A stretch of DNA of 64,000 bases from positions 310,001 to 374,000 of the forward strand of contig JANFAH010000014.1 in NCBI GenBank assembly GCA_024663395.1. Reading direction: 5' to 3'. The stretch comes from Pisolithus tinctorius. Its lineage: Eukaryota; Basidiomycota; Agaricomycetes; Boletales; Pisolithaceae. Below the pieces are notes generated by a model. It saw only the letters and a program-made list of their open reading frames with translations, was not told the DNA's origin and ran no database searches. The translations under genes and the position numbers were made by a program. Shown piece after piece: positions 1 to 12,033 of this stretch. Each line of letters begins with the position of its first letter. Position 1 is the first letter of the stretch.

Positions 1-524
1 ACATGCCGCGTGCGGTTGGACGTACGCTGCCGCACCTTTCTTGCTTGGCACTGTATTTCACGCATCACATAGCAAGCTATTAGTCCTCGACGACATTTGG
101 ATCAGCGTACTTATTACGATTAGGATTAGTTACACGTAGCAAGCACGCTTGCACCACTACAACCCCCAGAGATTTGTAAGTCCGACCCTCAGCAGTACAT
201 GCACAAGCAGTGATGGTGGGGCGGGCGTCTCCAACTACAAGGTACGAGAACCAAATGAAATTCCGTGGGGTACTGTACTTTGATCCAGAGCTTTGCGTTG
301 GTTGGATTCGTCAGACTACGGGCTGCTTCAATTCTCGCGTAAATAATCGCCTGCAGGCCATTGTACACAAGCTATACAAGTATTAAGGTATGTATTACCC
401 AGAGTCTAGCTCCCAGGTGGGGTTATTGCGGTAGCGGGGTTACCAATTCTAAACTAACAGGAGATCTACTCAATGAAGGAATCCGATTACATGCCAGCCT
501 TAAGGAGCACATATCAATGCTCCA
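1..524. other. Intergenic, no gene seen
   Basis: Short open frames here (for example 361-669 +) lack protein character and overlap the 3' end and downstream flank of the dioxygenase gene on the other strand. I see no RNA gene or repeat. Confidence 0.5.
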
Positions 525-1567
525 TCAATCATGGGGAGAGAGGATAGCAGGGTTCATTTCACTGACCGCAGGCCCGCCGGGTACAGTCCCAGGGAACCAC
601 CTGGCCAAGTTGGCGGCACGCCGCTCATTGGCTGGCGGTTGCAGGGGAATCGTTGCATCGGCGTCATAATACGCGATAGCAAAAGCAATTCTAGTGTTCT
701 CTGTGGTGTTGGATGCCGCAGCATGGTATGTCCAGCACGAGTGGCTATAACATTTGTACTAAGCTTGATTTCCAACAGCTGGGAGAAAGATACTTACAAT
801 GTTGCATCTCCTGCGTTCATGTGTTGCGCAGGGGCCACAGAAAGGTTTTCCCTCTCGACCATTTCTCTGATATATTCGTCGCTCTCATCAGAAATCGGTA
901 GATGCTCAGCATCTTTATTCAGGTGTGAACCCGACACGAACGACATGGGACCCATGTCTACCGGGCAGTCGGTAAGCGGAACCCAAAGGGTTATGCACTT
1001 TTCCGTGTCAAGGGGCCTATCATCACGGACACAGCTCAGTGTACGTTCGCCGCTACAAGTTAGAAAGAGGTCACTCACCAGTAGTGCCCGTCCTGGTGCC
1101 ACGGCGTCGGCTTGCCCTTACCGAGACCCTCTTTGAAGAAGGTGAGGTCGTGGTAAATCCGCACGTCACGGCAGCCTAAGAATTTCGCAGCGATTCCTTA
1201 TTTTTCAAGGTGAGCATGAGATCGATGCCCCATCGTCACGAACGCACCTGCGTAACGCTTGGACAAGACATGTGCACGCACGACGTCGTTAATTTCCCAT
1301 AGGTTTTGGGTGACGCGGAACGCCTTCTGGAAGTCCTCCTCTTGGGCTTTGAGAGCTTCATGCGCCCGCAAGACAGCGGTGCGCAATTCAGCGATCTCCG
1401 ACTCAGGAATAACGTTCCTGAGCAGGATGTGGCCCTAGGGGGTTTCCGTCAGCAAAGGCATCCCAATTTATCGCAAGTACGCAACAGACATTGTTCTGGT
1501 ACTCGTCAATCTGAGACTGGGAAAGTTCGTAGTCCTCAGCAAGTGCGATGCGAGTGTGGAAGACCAT
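525..1567 (-). CDS. Phytanoyl-CoA dioxygenase (PhyH) family protein
   Basis: Predicted Fe(II)/2-oxoglutarate-dependent oxygenase of the PhyH family, 273 aa. Exons on the minus strand: 1567-1490, 1434-1248, 1196-1079, 1016-798, 744-525; these sum to whole codons. Seen in the protein: an N-terminal start MVFHTRIALAEDY, a helix segment resembling the family's NLW.xND region, the metal-binding H-x-D in PWHQDGHYW at the end of exon 3, the core strand VPLTDCPVDMGPMSFVSGSH, and a C-terminal second histidine with an arginine for 2-oxoglutarate (FHSCWTYHAAASNTTENTR). The intron before 1196 ends in AAG instead of CAG/TAG. The family hydroxylates lipid or small-molecule substrates; members in fungi include secondary-metabolism enzymes, so the substrate cannot be named here. 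The ATG at 1567 is chosen because it gives the usual compact N-terminus. Confidence 0.87.
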
Positions 1568-3652
1568 TGTGGATATTCAGAAGGGTGTAGGTTTTGTGAC
1601 TCGAAGAACTGGGTGGTATGTGGTTTCTGATTCTCCTCGACCTTCTTCCTAGCTTTTTAAATCTTCAGAGGGTACAATTGGGCTATGCCCCTTACTACTA
1701 TTTTGCAATCGACTCACAGCAAACCGGTGGGTAACAAGTACTAAGTTCATGGAGCGGAAACCTCGGTGGTGACAGTTTCACCATTGACCAAGCATACGAT
1801 GTGTCACGAATGATCGCACACTAGTGCGGTGTTCCCGCAAGCCCGTGTGATGCGCAAACTGAGGCAACTATGCAAAAACTATTTCCATCTCGCGGATCGC
1901 GCCCGCCACTTTGCAGGCCGTTCAAAGCTTTCATTACATTTTGGCCTGTTGTGAAATAGGAATAGGTAAGCTTAGGGAAGCGGCCACCAGACTGTGTATT
2001 ACTGTATATGATCCGACTGGGCTGCTATCGAATGGTCCACATGTTCACCGCCACAGGTACTGCATTCCCTTTCTGTTTCAATCTGAAACAGGAGCTCGGA
2101 AGGCCAATTGCGGACACTGAATACAGATGCACAATATTTTCAAGAGCATCTAACCACAGAACATTACTTGGATACGTTAGACAGATACCAACTGTGGAAA
2201 TCGGGGAGTAAGACCCAGAGCTCTAATACATAATGCGACCGACCGCATGTACTCGGTGTCTCGTCTGTCAGTAACATCATCGGAATTGCAACCACAGCTT
2301 TATTGAGCCTCTAAGAACGCCGTTCGGAATGTTCCAGCCCATTTGCCCAGTGCCAGGTATCGACTCACCATACATAAATACAAATCAAGTAAAACGTTAA
2401 GTATGGAGAAAATCCAGCCGCTTCACCAGGCAAACCGAGGTAAATAAGAGGAACATAAACGCCCAACAATGTGACATGATACTCGATCCTATTGCAAGGA
2501 CGCCAAAAACTTGAGAGGGCTTCTTCAGGGTTGCAGTAATGAGAAAAATAGCATCAGTGGAACACAATTGCAGGAGTGCTGCCGAGGAGTATGCCAGTAA
2601 AAAACTGAAAGTTGGCCACTTCGTCGATCTGTCTCTGATAGCAAGCTCTTGCCCCAGTTCCTACTCCCTGACGTAAATGACTTGCGAGAAAGTCTTGTGC
2701 TCGGTGATGAGAAGCTATGTCAGCAGCAACGTTTATAGCTCGTCAGTACTTACCAGTGCAGCAACATAGAAAACGCTTCTGACTGCGAGCGGATCATCAT
2801 TATACCAAAGGTAAGGGGAAGTGGCCAGTCAATAGTAACTTGTGTGAACCATGAGTGATTAGTAACATAAAAATTATACACCAATGATATGATGATGAGA
2901 CCATACTAGATGGATCCAATCCATGAAACGATCGCTCTTTGAAAGTGTACTGCTCGTAATTGCTTTTTTAATATTATTTCAAGCTAGCTTACACCAAATG
3001 AAAGGAGTTGATCCAATCAAAACTGTGGACAGATTGTCAGCCAAATGATATGAAGACCTCCATACTGATGTCACTCACGCTCCAAAAGACATAAAAAGAG
3101 CCTGCACGGGCGCAGATGAGCTGAACGGATCAAGTAGAGGGAAGAAGTCAACCTACTCCAATCACGATGGACCATGTCGTGTGGTACGGACGGACTCCGA
3201 AATGGGGAAAGAGTCACTGTCTAGCAAGGAGAAAATGCTCGTAATAGTGGCACAGCCCGGATCCCGTTAGCATGTGCCATGCGTCGTAAAGCACGGGGAT
3301 GACCATGACGGACTGGTATTATTCGTACCTGCACGGCGTAATCGCGCGGGGGGACCATTGACATCAGTGGTGCAATCGGACAGGTGTGATTAGTGCCGAA
3401 GAGCCGGATCAGGCCGGATCACTGATTCACAGGAAACAGATTTCTTCTGGGATTCCACTCAGATTCTTTGAAAGGGAATCCTCGAGCCAACGTCGCGAAC
3501 CTCCACGGATATCAGAAGGGGTTTCTGATAGTGGATCGATCGCGGACACAAGCAAGCCTGTGCAAGTACTCAGCAGCAGGTCCTTCCGTTGACAATATGA
3601 CACGGAGTGTTGCTTCCATACTCTCTCCGTCTGTGCTCTTCAACTGAAGTAG
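1568..3652. other. Long intergenic stretch, no gene recognised
   Basis: About 2 kb of AT-richer sequence with only short stop-bounded frames (for example 1911-2211 +) that show no domain, no splice-consistent extension and no codon character. It may hold the promoter of the dioxygenase gene on its left side. Confidence 0.45.
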
Positions 3653-4156
3653 ATTTGTACCTTCAGGGATGTTCTGGCTCCCAGGGATCGCTTTACTATT
3701 GACGTCATCGATAGTAGATACCACAAGCTCGACGACATCCACGCTGCGTATAATGATAGGGCAGGCGTCACTCGTCGCTTCGCTCTCGACGTATCGAGTA
3801 ACATTAGCGACCTGTTCAATGCTAACACCGTGGATGTCTGATGCATTGATTACAACCCCTATTCCAACGAGGTAAATTCTGCAGGTTAAGCCGAAGCACT
3901 GCACTAACCGCGCGTTTCACAGGTACAGGGCCGGAACGAGGCCTATTTCCGTTGCCTTAAAGAGACGCAATTCAGGATCCCATCAGAAACACCCATCCTT
4001 GTCTACGAAGGGGAATACATCCGTTTCGCGTTTTCCCACAAATATGACCGCGTCGAGCGGCAGGTGTTGTGGACCATTGCCGGGGCCTATCCTGTTCAGG
4101 AGTGGGTGTCCCAAGACGATGGTTACGCGTTAACGATGCTCTCGTGGTCCTCGTGA
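3653..4156 (+). pseudogene. Broken EgtD-like (histidine-specific type) SAM methyltransferase, C-terminal half
   Basis: Reading from about 3653, one frame gives DRFTIDVIDSRYHKLDDIHA followed by AAYNDRAGVTRRFALD, which matches the EgtD-type methyltransferase motif (D..LIG.D then AAYND..GVT..F.LN). The frame meets an in-frame TGA at 3821-3823, just after NTVDV, then resumes with CIDYNPYSNE, an intron (gtaaat...ttcacag, 3872-3921 approx.), and VQGRNEAYFRCLKETQF through to a family-like C-terminus, GEYIRFAFSHKYD and the end at 4156. A stop also lies at 3650-3652 and I cannot find the N-terminal SAM-binding half upstream. So this is the C-terminal subdomain with a nonsense codon and a missing 5' part. 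Known family role: SAM-dependent trimethylation of amino acids such as histidine (ergothioneine route). Inference: a relic rather than a working gene. An error in the sequence at the TGA would remove one defect but not the missing half. Confidence 0.7.
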
Positions 4157-6334
4157 GATTCAGAGCAGGAATTGCATAGTCGACATCACAATTAGAATGA
4201 AATGAAGGCGCACACTAGTATATAGACAACAGACGAGACCTGTTCTTGCAGTTATGAGAATGTTCATGTATGATTTGGCAGTCTCAACCAGACGCTTTTG
4301 GAAATGTCACTCCAACCCCACCAAAACGTCCGGAGACTACTGATTTGGGTGTGGTGTGAGTGCAACAAGCCGCAATTCGGGGAGCAGCGCTTAGAAATCA
4401 GCTGAACAGCAGTCACGGCAAACTGTTAGATGACCACCCTGGCATGAAGGAACGCGTCAGTTCGGCTGCTTCTGGTGATGCCAGACATGGATTAGGTCCA
4501 TAGTATTGGGTACTCGCATCACACTTGACAGCGAGATGCGAACCTAGTTAACGGCGCGGGATTTCCAGATGTGCTTGGACTATGTCATTCACACACGAAG
4601 AATCCGTCAGTATTGCTGCACCAGCGTTTTAGCTGGTTCGCTTGACAGAACAGGCATAGTGCGTGATGCCTCTGCCACCTATGGAACATTATGAATGGTC
4701 ATCCTTGGTCGGGAGACAGATATACATATCAGCTGCATTCTCCGTATATCACTCTTATCACTTTCCAGCGGCATGGAGTGTTTCTATGACGAATTCGGAG
4801 CACTGTACGTTGTGTGTTTCTTGTTGATTGGATCATCGATGGGGAGCGATGCAGTGTGCACTAGTGCGCCAATAATAGCGGTTACGTTGTGAAACTTGTG
4901 ACTGGTACATCTCTGCCTCGTCGGCGCAGCAGTTATCTGGTTAGTAAGCTACAGCATGCGCCATAGTGTTGCTTCTGTGTAAACACCGATCAAGACGTTT
5001 GAACACCAAAACTCACCAGCGCTGTTTAGATGATGAGACACAATAATCAATTCGGGGGTGTGGACGTTGACAACGTTGAACACCAGAATTCAGCAGCTGT
5101 GATTAGGATTGGATGTTACTGATCTCAGCAGATCTGGGGTTCCTTTTTTACACCCTGAATGAGTGGAAATCCGACCTTGTTATAAGGTGTTTTGAAACCT
5201 GCAAGGAGGGTTCGATGAGTCAGACTGAGAATCCAAAGGAACGAAACTGTTCAAGTCAATGTCGGGGATGACGATGAGGTCTAAGCTGAAGCAGGAAATG
5301 ACAAGACTACAGCCCAAAAACGAGTCCACTGCTAACTGTCTGGATGAATGTGATACATAATAAATCTTGAGACCTGAGGACTGTTTTACCCGCACTGAAA
5401 CAGTGCACGGAATTCCCTGGTATCGAGACGACATTGAGACTCAGAGTATCGGCTTCCCTTACGGAATTTTGCTGCTGCTTCGAGTGTCCACTGGGAGACG
5501 TTTCCGAAGACTGATAGCCAAGTGGCATTACAATACGGTGAAGGACATGCTCTGACTTCTCTCTGAGATCTACTGTCGCGGCGTATTATATAATCCCGCA
5601 AGCCAAGCAAGGGACTGACTCGCATGCTTGGTTTACCGTCATACGGAAAACCGAAGTTTGTTTCGCCATCGGCTTCCTCCTCGCTGAGAAGTTCACTTTA
5701 ACATGGCGAGTTGGATAATGTATTTTATTCGCAACAGCTTGACAGTAACACGTCGAAAGAAGGAGAAATAGAAGAAGCTCGGGCCACCGGCCTACAACCG
5801 GCAGCGAATTCATTTTCTGTTCAAGTCGTCGTGCCTAACTAATCGAATGTTGAAAGCCGATATTTCGGCGGCACAAAAGGGCTGGTATGCTCGCCCATCC
5901 ACATGTTTCGTCCTTTCCCCCCCTTCCAACTCGCGAGACATCCGTCAAAATGATAGTTCTCAGCCAGCCTGTATAACCTCTCAGTGAGTGTAGAACCACA
6001 CGCTTTGACTACATCACCTGTGGATTGATGCCACGCTGCGGGTCGGGCGAGTTGGTGTCATTCGTGAACCACCCTATCAGGACCAGGAATCGAAAGCAGA
6101 ATCAAAATTTGTCGGCGGTTTCCTCCTCCCTTCACAGACCATTGTGACACAATATTATTCCCGGAGGATCAAAATTTTGCCCGCGGCTCCCCCCCATCAC
6201 CATGTTCGCTGTCCAAATCATAGCAACAGATCCTGCAATATTAGTCCGGGAGCGAAAGGATCACAAACCTCACCCACCACTTTCACTAGTTGTCATTGGC
6301 TCACCGTGTATTAGCTATCTCGCGACTGGCCTCT
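4157..6334. other. Intergenic region upstream of the LCB2 array
   Basis: About 2.2 kb without a supportable gene. Short frames (4695-4892 +, 5180-5813 -) have no recognisable domain. The right-hand part (about 5.9-6.3 kb) is presumably the promoter and leader of LCB2 copy 1; the stretch just before its ATG shares the string gactggcctctat with the leader of copy 2, showing that the duplication unit included 5' flank. Confidence 0.5.
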
Positions 6335-8487
6335 ATGGTGCCCTCTATAGTGAACCCTAGATCACCCCCACCGTCACAGTTCCGCCTTCAGGTAAAGAAG
6401 AGATCCTCCCTTGCACAGCTCCCCTCTCCAACCTCAGATACATTACATCTTTCTTCCATGCATAAAGCGGATGCGCATGCTCGCAGTCGAATTATTACGT
6501 CAATTTTTTCCCCCTTTCTCTCTGAGATTTCGTCCGCAACTTCAGAAGACGCTATTTTCGACGAGCCAGGTGATTGCGACATTGGGTGCCGTCACACAAC
6601 ACCTAGTTCAGAGCAAACATCCAACGTGCCTCACGCCGAATTTGGCCACTGCACCAACCAAAATTACCGTTTTGTTTCTCAGTATAATCCTGAAATGCCA
6701 GTCACAGGACCTGCGGTGGAAGAACCGCCCTACTACATTGTGCTCACAACGTACCTCAGTTACCTGCTCTTCATTGGATTTGGTCATATCGGTGATTTCT
6801 TTGGCAAACGATTCGCACCGTCCTCTTTCACCCATTTGATGCCATATGATGTGGGCTTTTCTCGTCTATCCCCTTTTCTCGTTGCTGATACCCGTCAGGG
6901 ATACGCACCCCTGAGTTCTGATCTCGATTCGATGTATACTCGTCGCTGCAAGCGGCGCATAGATGACTGCTTCTCCCAGCCAATCACTGGCGTTGCTGGC
7001 CGAACCACCCTAATCTACGACCGATATTCCGAGGACTATAATCATACTCAGATATACCCAGGGACAACAACCAGAATGCTCAATGTTGCTTCATACAACT
7101 ACCTGGGGTTTTCCCAGTCGCGCGGCGGGTGTGCCGATGCGGTCGAAGAATCTATCAAACGCTACGGTGTTTCAGCGTGCGGAACACGTTTAGAAGGGGG
7201 TACATGCGATCTTCATCGCATTGCTGAGGAATTGATTGCGCGGTTCATCGGCACGGAGGACGCGTTGATTAGTTCCATGGGATTCGCGACTAACTCGACG
7301 ATCATTCCGGCACTAGTGGGCAGAGGTTGTCTTGTCATCTCGGACGAGTGTTGCCACATGTCCGTGCGAACAGGTGTGAGGCAAAGTAATGCGCACGTGA
7401 GGATCTTCAAGCACAACAATATGGATAGCTTGGAAGGGTTGTTACGAGAGGTTATCAGTCAGGGTCAGCCGAAGATCCATCGACCATGGAAGAAGATACT
7501 TGTGACCGTGGAGGGCTTGTATAGTATGGAAGGCACGGTAGTCAATCTACCGAAGATTATTGAATTGAAGAAGAAATACAAGGTGGGCTCCAGGATTTTT
7601 CCCATTCTTTGATTGCTATCGCTGAAGTGGCGAGTTTAAAGTTCTACCTCTTTATAGATGAGGCACACTCAATCGGTGCCCTGGGACCCCGTGGGCGTGG
7701 AGTGACAGATTATTTCAATGTTCCATCTAGCTCTGTTGACGTCCTCATGGGCACCTTTGCGAAATTCCTCGGAGCCGCTGGTGGATACATAGCGGGACCC
7801 AAGCCTTTTATAGACAGTCTTCGAATGCATGGTCATTCCGGGACGTATGCCGAAGCGATGGCACCGCCTGTCCTTATCCACATTATCGCATGCATTGCTA
7901 GCATCATGGGTGTTTCATCTGTCCCCGTCCCCCCGATTTGCGAAAATACCTTTCAGTCGGTCACCCGCAAGTTGTCCACGGATGGAGAATCGATGCCCAG
8001 TATGGCCTGCGAGCGCCTGCATCCAGGGATGCTTCCGGCTTCTGCACTTCCCACATGGCTTTCTCTACCTCCATCACTTTCTAATGGATCTGAGGCGCGG
8101 GAACGATTGCGCCGCCTAGCATTCAACGCTCGGTATCTCCGAGCGGGCTTGGAGAAGCTGGGTTTCATTACCTCTGGTCATGCCTCTTCTCCCGTCGTAC
8201 CTGTCTTGGTCTTTAATCCTGGAAAGATGGCGATGTTCTCACGAATGATGCGGACCCGGAAACCCACACCCATAATCGTGGTTGTCGTCGCGTATCCTGC
8301 GACGCCTCTGATAAGTGGCCGGGCGAGATTCTGCGTGTGCGCGTCGCATACAAAGAAGGATATCGATGTCGTGTTAAAGGCGTGTGATGAGGTTGGGGAC
8401 TTGCTAGATATCAAGCATGGAAAAGGAAAGCGATGGCCAATCAAGGAGATCTTGAAGAGAAGCATCGAACTCGTCCATTCCATCTGA
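6335..8487 (+). CDS. Serine palmitoyltransferase catalytic subunit, tandem copy 1 (divergent)
   Basis: PLP enzyme of the alpha-oxoamine synthase family, homologous to yeast Lcb2, which with Lcb1 condenses serine and palmitoyl-CoA to 3-ketosphinganine at the ER. Exons 6335-6850, 6899-7582, 7642-8487 give 681 aa. An N-terminal low-complexity region is followed by a membrane segment (about residues 134-152) and the catalytic core. Seen: NVASYNYLGF, VISDECCH (His325), FIDEAHSIGALGP and the PLP lysine (Lys441). The lysine context is GTFAKFLGAAGG, whereas copies 2 and 3 keep the canonical GTFTKSFGAAGG; DECCHMS also replaces the usual DEHNHAS. The second intron ends in AAG. The first intron is 48 bp with no stop, so the frame reads through it; protein alignment with copies 2 and 3 supports splicing. 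The ATG at 6335 aligns with the start of copy 2. Core residues are kept, so it may be active, altered or a decoy subunit. Confidence 0.88.
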
Positions 8488-9877
8488 TCCTGTGTGACAG
8501 GGATATCTTTGCCCTCACCTTTATTTATCGAGAACTGATATAATCCAAGAGGTGCTGTATGTTTCGTTTGTTGTTTGTACATACAGCACTATGCTTCGTG
8601 GGCCAGAAGGCCAAGACGATCACCCTCCGAGAGTATCCGGGCCCATCAGGACCCTGAGTTTGCGACAAAACGATGTCATTTCGGGAAAAAAAAACTTCAT
8701 GGTGTACAGTGACATGTCATCGGGCCAAACACCTTCAAATGCGAGAGATCAGCGCTTCAGCCACGTAGGCCTAGTAACCACGGATGTATGAGCGGCGCCC
8801 GAGAAGGATATCCAAATTTGTAGGGAATAGCTCAATTGAATAACGCCCCACCGATTGGAAAATGATAAATATTGATGCGTGCGAGGGGCAACAGTGTTCC
8901 GATGCGCAAGCTTACGTTTGACGACTAAGTGTTCAAGTGGTATTACATAAAGATAGTGATGGGCGGCAGGTAGAGGTTGGGAAGAGGTGTGTAGTACTTG
9001 GCAGCCCGATCAGCAGAATCCGGCACAACCTCGTATCGTCCTGGCAATTAGAGTTAACCAGGGAATGACGATTTCTGCTGGACCTAGCAAGAGGAGGCCT
9101 TCGAAATCATCTGGGGGCTAGTGAATCACGCTGAGCCGAGCAGAAGCTTGCTTGACCTAGCATGATCCTAACTAGGGGAGGGGGGCGACGACAGCTGGTT
9201 GATTGGCAAGGTGGTGCGAGGCCAGCAGCTCCTGCCACCGGGTCTACTACTCGCGAACAGAAACATCTAGCTTTGGTGTGTTAGTAATACCTTGCTAGAT
9301 TCGGACACTTTCTATGGTGACTGGTCTCGAGAGATCCTATCAGGATTTGTTGTAGGAAATATCTATTGTGTTCACCCGATTTTCCTACAACATCTCGAGA
9401 TTATTACTGATGGGCTGAAAGGAGATGAAGATATTCAGAAAGGTGGGGCTTTGTTGCTGACGTATATGTAGAAACGTGGCAGCAGCACACAAGTGACGTT
9501 ACAGTCTGAAATGTGTCCAACTCCTACAAGTGAGTGGATAAAAAGTCTCGCCAGACTGGACTATGCTGCGTCCAGGAATAGGTGAAATGGTCTGCAAAAC
9601 TGGCAGGCTGATGGAGCGCCACGATTGCATTTACATCGTCCGCCGCTAACATGATTTCGCGTTGAACTTGTCCTCGGCCTTCACCAGTGGGGGTTACTCA
9701 GTCACCCGGAGCCGGTGCCCATGCGTTGGTTCCAAATCGGATTCACATAAAGGGGGTATAGTATAACTTCTCCTCTCCCCAGAACTAATCGTGATTCGTA
9801 ACTCGCCGTCGAGAGAAAGGCCGAATTTGCCCAACGCTACTTGCCTGCATTCGCCTCCCCGGTGACTGGCCTCTATC
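8488..9877. other. Intergenic spacer between LCB2 copies 1 and 2
   Basis: About 1.4 kb with no gene recognised. It contains a 12-bp perfect inverted repeat at 9348-9392 and, at its right end, the leader shared with copy 1. A short frame at 8552-8791 + shows no domain. Confidence 0.5.
9348..9392. repeat. Perfect 12-bp inverted repeat (hairpin)
   Basis: TGTTGTAGGAAA (9348-9359) is repeated inverted as TTTCCTACAACA (9381-9392) with a 21-base loop. The flanks also carry TCTCGAGA-like strings on both sides. It could be a palindromic regulatory site, a small hairpin RNA element or the centre of a degraded MITE; nothing in the sequence decides. Confidence 0.6.
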
Positions 9878-12033
9878 ATGGCCATACTAACGGCCCCCAG
9901 ATCCCCCTGCTCACTCTCACCCTCAACGCGATCGCAGGACCCCTTCTGGGTGAAGAAGAGATATTCCGTTACACAGCTGCCTCCTCCTATCACAGTCACA
10001 TCACATCTTTCTACCGTGCACGAAGCGGAGGCGCATTCCCGCAGTCGAACCATTACACGGACCCCTACCCCTGTTCATTCTGTAACCTCGTCTAAAACCT
10101 CGGGGGACAGTATCCTCGACGAACCAGATGATCACAACCTTCACGCAGCGCTCACTTCAGAGAAAACTTCCAACACGGTTCAGAGTGAATTTGGTCACTG
10201 TGCCAACCAAAGTTACCGTTATATTTCTCAGCATAATCCTGATAAACCAGTCGCAGAAGATGAGATCGAAGAACCGCCATATTATATCCTGTTCACGACA
10301 TACTTCAGTTACCTACTTCTCGTCGTAGTAGGTCATTTGCGTGACCTCCTCGGCAAATGGTTCGCGAAGTCCTCCTTCATCGATTTGATGATACATGATG
10401 TGTGTCCTTCTCGTGTATCTCGTCTTTCATTGCTAAACCGCTGACATCTGCCAGGGATACGCACCACTTGTTTCTGACTTCCAATCGTTCTACGCGCGTC
10501 GCCTTGTACAACGCGTGAACGACTGTTTCTACCAGCCGATCTCTGGTGTCGCTGGTCGAACCATTCTGGTCTACGACCGGTATTCCGAAGACTTTAATCT
10601 TACTCAGATTTACACAGGAACGACGACAAGGGCTCTCAACGTCTCTTCCTATAACTACCTGGGTTTTGCCCAGGCGCACGGCAGCTATGCCGATGCAGTC
10701 GAAGAATCTATTAAGCGCTACGGTGTCTCGGCGTGCGGAACACGTCTGGAAGGGGGTACATGCGACCTGCATCGGATTGCTGAGGCATTGGTCGCGCGGT
10801 TCATTGGCACGGAGGACGCGTTGATTTGTTCCATGGGATTCGCAACTAATTCGACGTTCATTCCTGCGTTGGTGGGAAAGGGTTGCCTAGTCATCTCAGA
10901 CGAACATAACCACGCTTCCGCCCGAATAGGCGTGAGGCAAAGCGGTGCATGCGTGAGGATGTTCAAGCACAACGATATGGGTAGCCTGGAAGAGTTGTTG
11001 CGGGAAGTAATTAGCCAGGGTCAACCCAAGACTCACCGATCATGGAAGAAGATACTCGTGATCGTCGAGGGCCTGTATAGTATGGAAGGCACGATGGTCA
11101 ATCTCCCAAAGATAATTGAACTGAAGAAGAAATACAAGGTACGCTCCTGTCGGCTGCCCGATACCATCGCTAAAGTGGTGGGTCAAGTTCTACCTCTTCG
11201 TGGATGAGGCACACTCGATAGGTGCGCTGGGACCCCATGGTCGTGGAGTGGCAGACTATTTCAATGTTCCGCCTAGCTCCGTTGACGTCCTTATGGGAAC
11301 CTTCACGAAGTCTTTTGGGGCCGCTGGTGGATACATTGCAGGACCCAAACTACTCATCAACAGTCTTCGGATGCATGGTCACTCAGGGCCGCACGCTGAA
11401 GCAATGGCACCACCCGTTCTTATGCAGATTGTTGCAACCACGACCAGCATCATGGGAGTCTCATCTGTCGATGACCTTGCGACTTCAAAAAGCATGTCTC
11501 ATCAGCCCATGTTCAAGCCATTTACGAATGGAGTAGCAATGTCCGAGGTGGAAGACGAGTATCTGCATCCAGGGATGGTGCCAGCCTCTGCACTTCCCAC
11601 CTGGTTTTCAATACCTTCGTCCCTGGCTGACGGATCTGAGGCTCGCGAGCGTATCCGCCGCTTAGCATTCAACGCTCGGTATCTCCGTGCGGGCTTGAAG
11701 AAGCTGGGTTTCATCACATACGGACACCCTTCTTCTCCCATCGTACCTCTGTTGACCTTTAACCCGGGAAAGATGTTAATGTTCGCGCAAATGATGCGGA
11801 CGCGGAAACCGACCCCTTTAGCTGTAGTTGTCATCGCTTATCCTGTGACGCCTCTCGTGACTAGTCGTGTGAGATTCTGTGTTAGCGCGTCACATACGAA
11901 GGAGGACATCGATGTCGTATTGAGGGCATGTGATGAAATAGGGGATATATTGGATCTCAAGCATGGGAAAGGAAAGAGATGGCCAATCGAGGAGATAGTG
12001 AAGAGAAGCGTCGAACTCGTCCATTCAATTTGA
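9878..12033 (+). CDS. Serine palmitoyltransferase catalytic subunit, tandem copy 2
   Basis: Lcb2-type PLP enzyme, second of three head-to-tail copies. Exons 9878-10399, 10455-11138 and 11188-12033 give 683 aa; intron positions match those of copies 1 and 3 exactly. Seen: a membrane segment near residues 135-153, SSYNYLGFAQ, VISDEHNHAS (PLP-stacking His), FVDEAHSIGALGP, and the PLP lysine at position 443 in canonical GTFTKSFGAAGG. The C-terminal domain contains VIAYPVTPLVTSRVRFC, the conserved end of the family. The second intron (11139-11187, 49 bp) ends in CAAG, a non-canonical AAG acceptor, as in copy 1. As in other basidiomycete homologues, the part after the IMGVSS segment is longer than in yeast by several tens of residues. 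Expected to work as a heterodimer with LCB1, which is not in this window. Confidence 0.92.

Noticed and set aside
3512..3904. A 130-codon minus-strand frame
   Set aside because: It lies antisense to the EgtD-like relic, whose plus-strand protein blocks match a known family; the minus frame is its shadow.
6290..7612. LCB2 copy 1 read as one unspliced exon with a 15-codon longer N-terminus starting at TTG
   Set aside because: Alignment with copies 2 and 3 shows a 48-bp intron in phase and an ATG start at 6335; the TTG start is not expected in a fungal gene.
7609..7641. A frameshift or truncation between the two halves of LCB2 copy 1
   Set aside because: The break is an intron of 59 bp with a branch-point-like CTGA and an AAG acceptor, at the same place as in the other copies.
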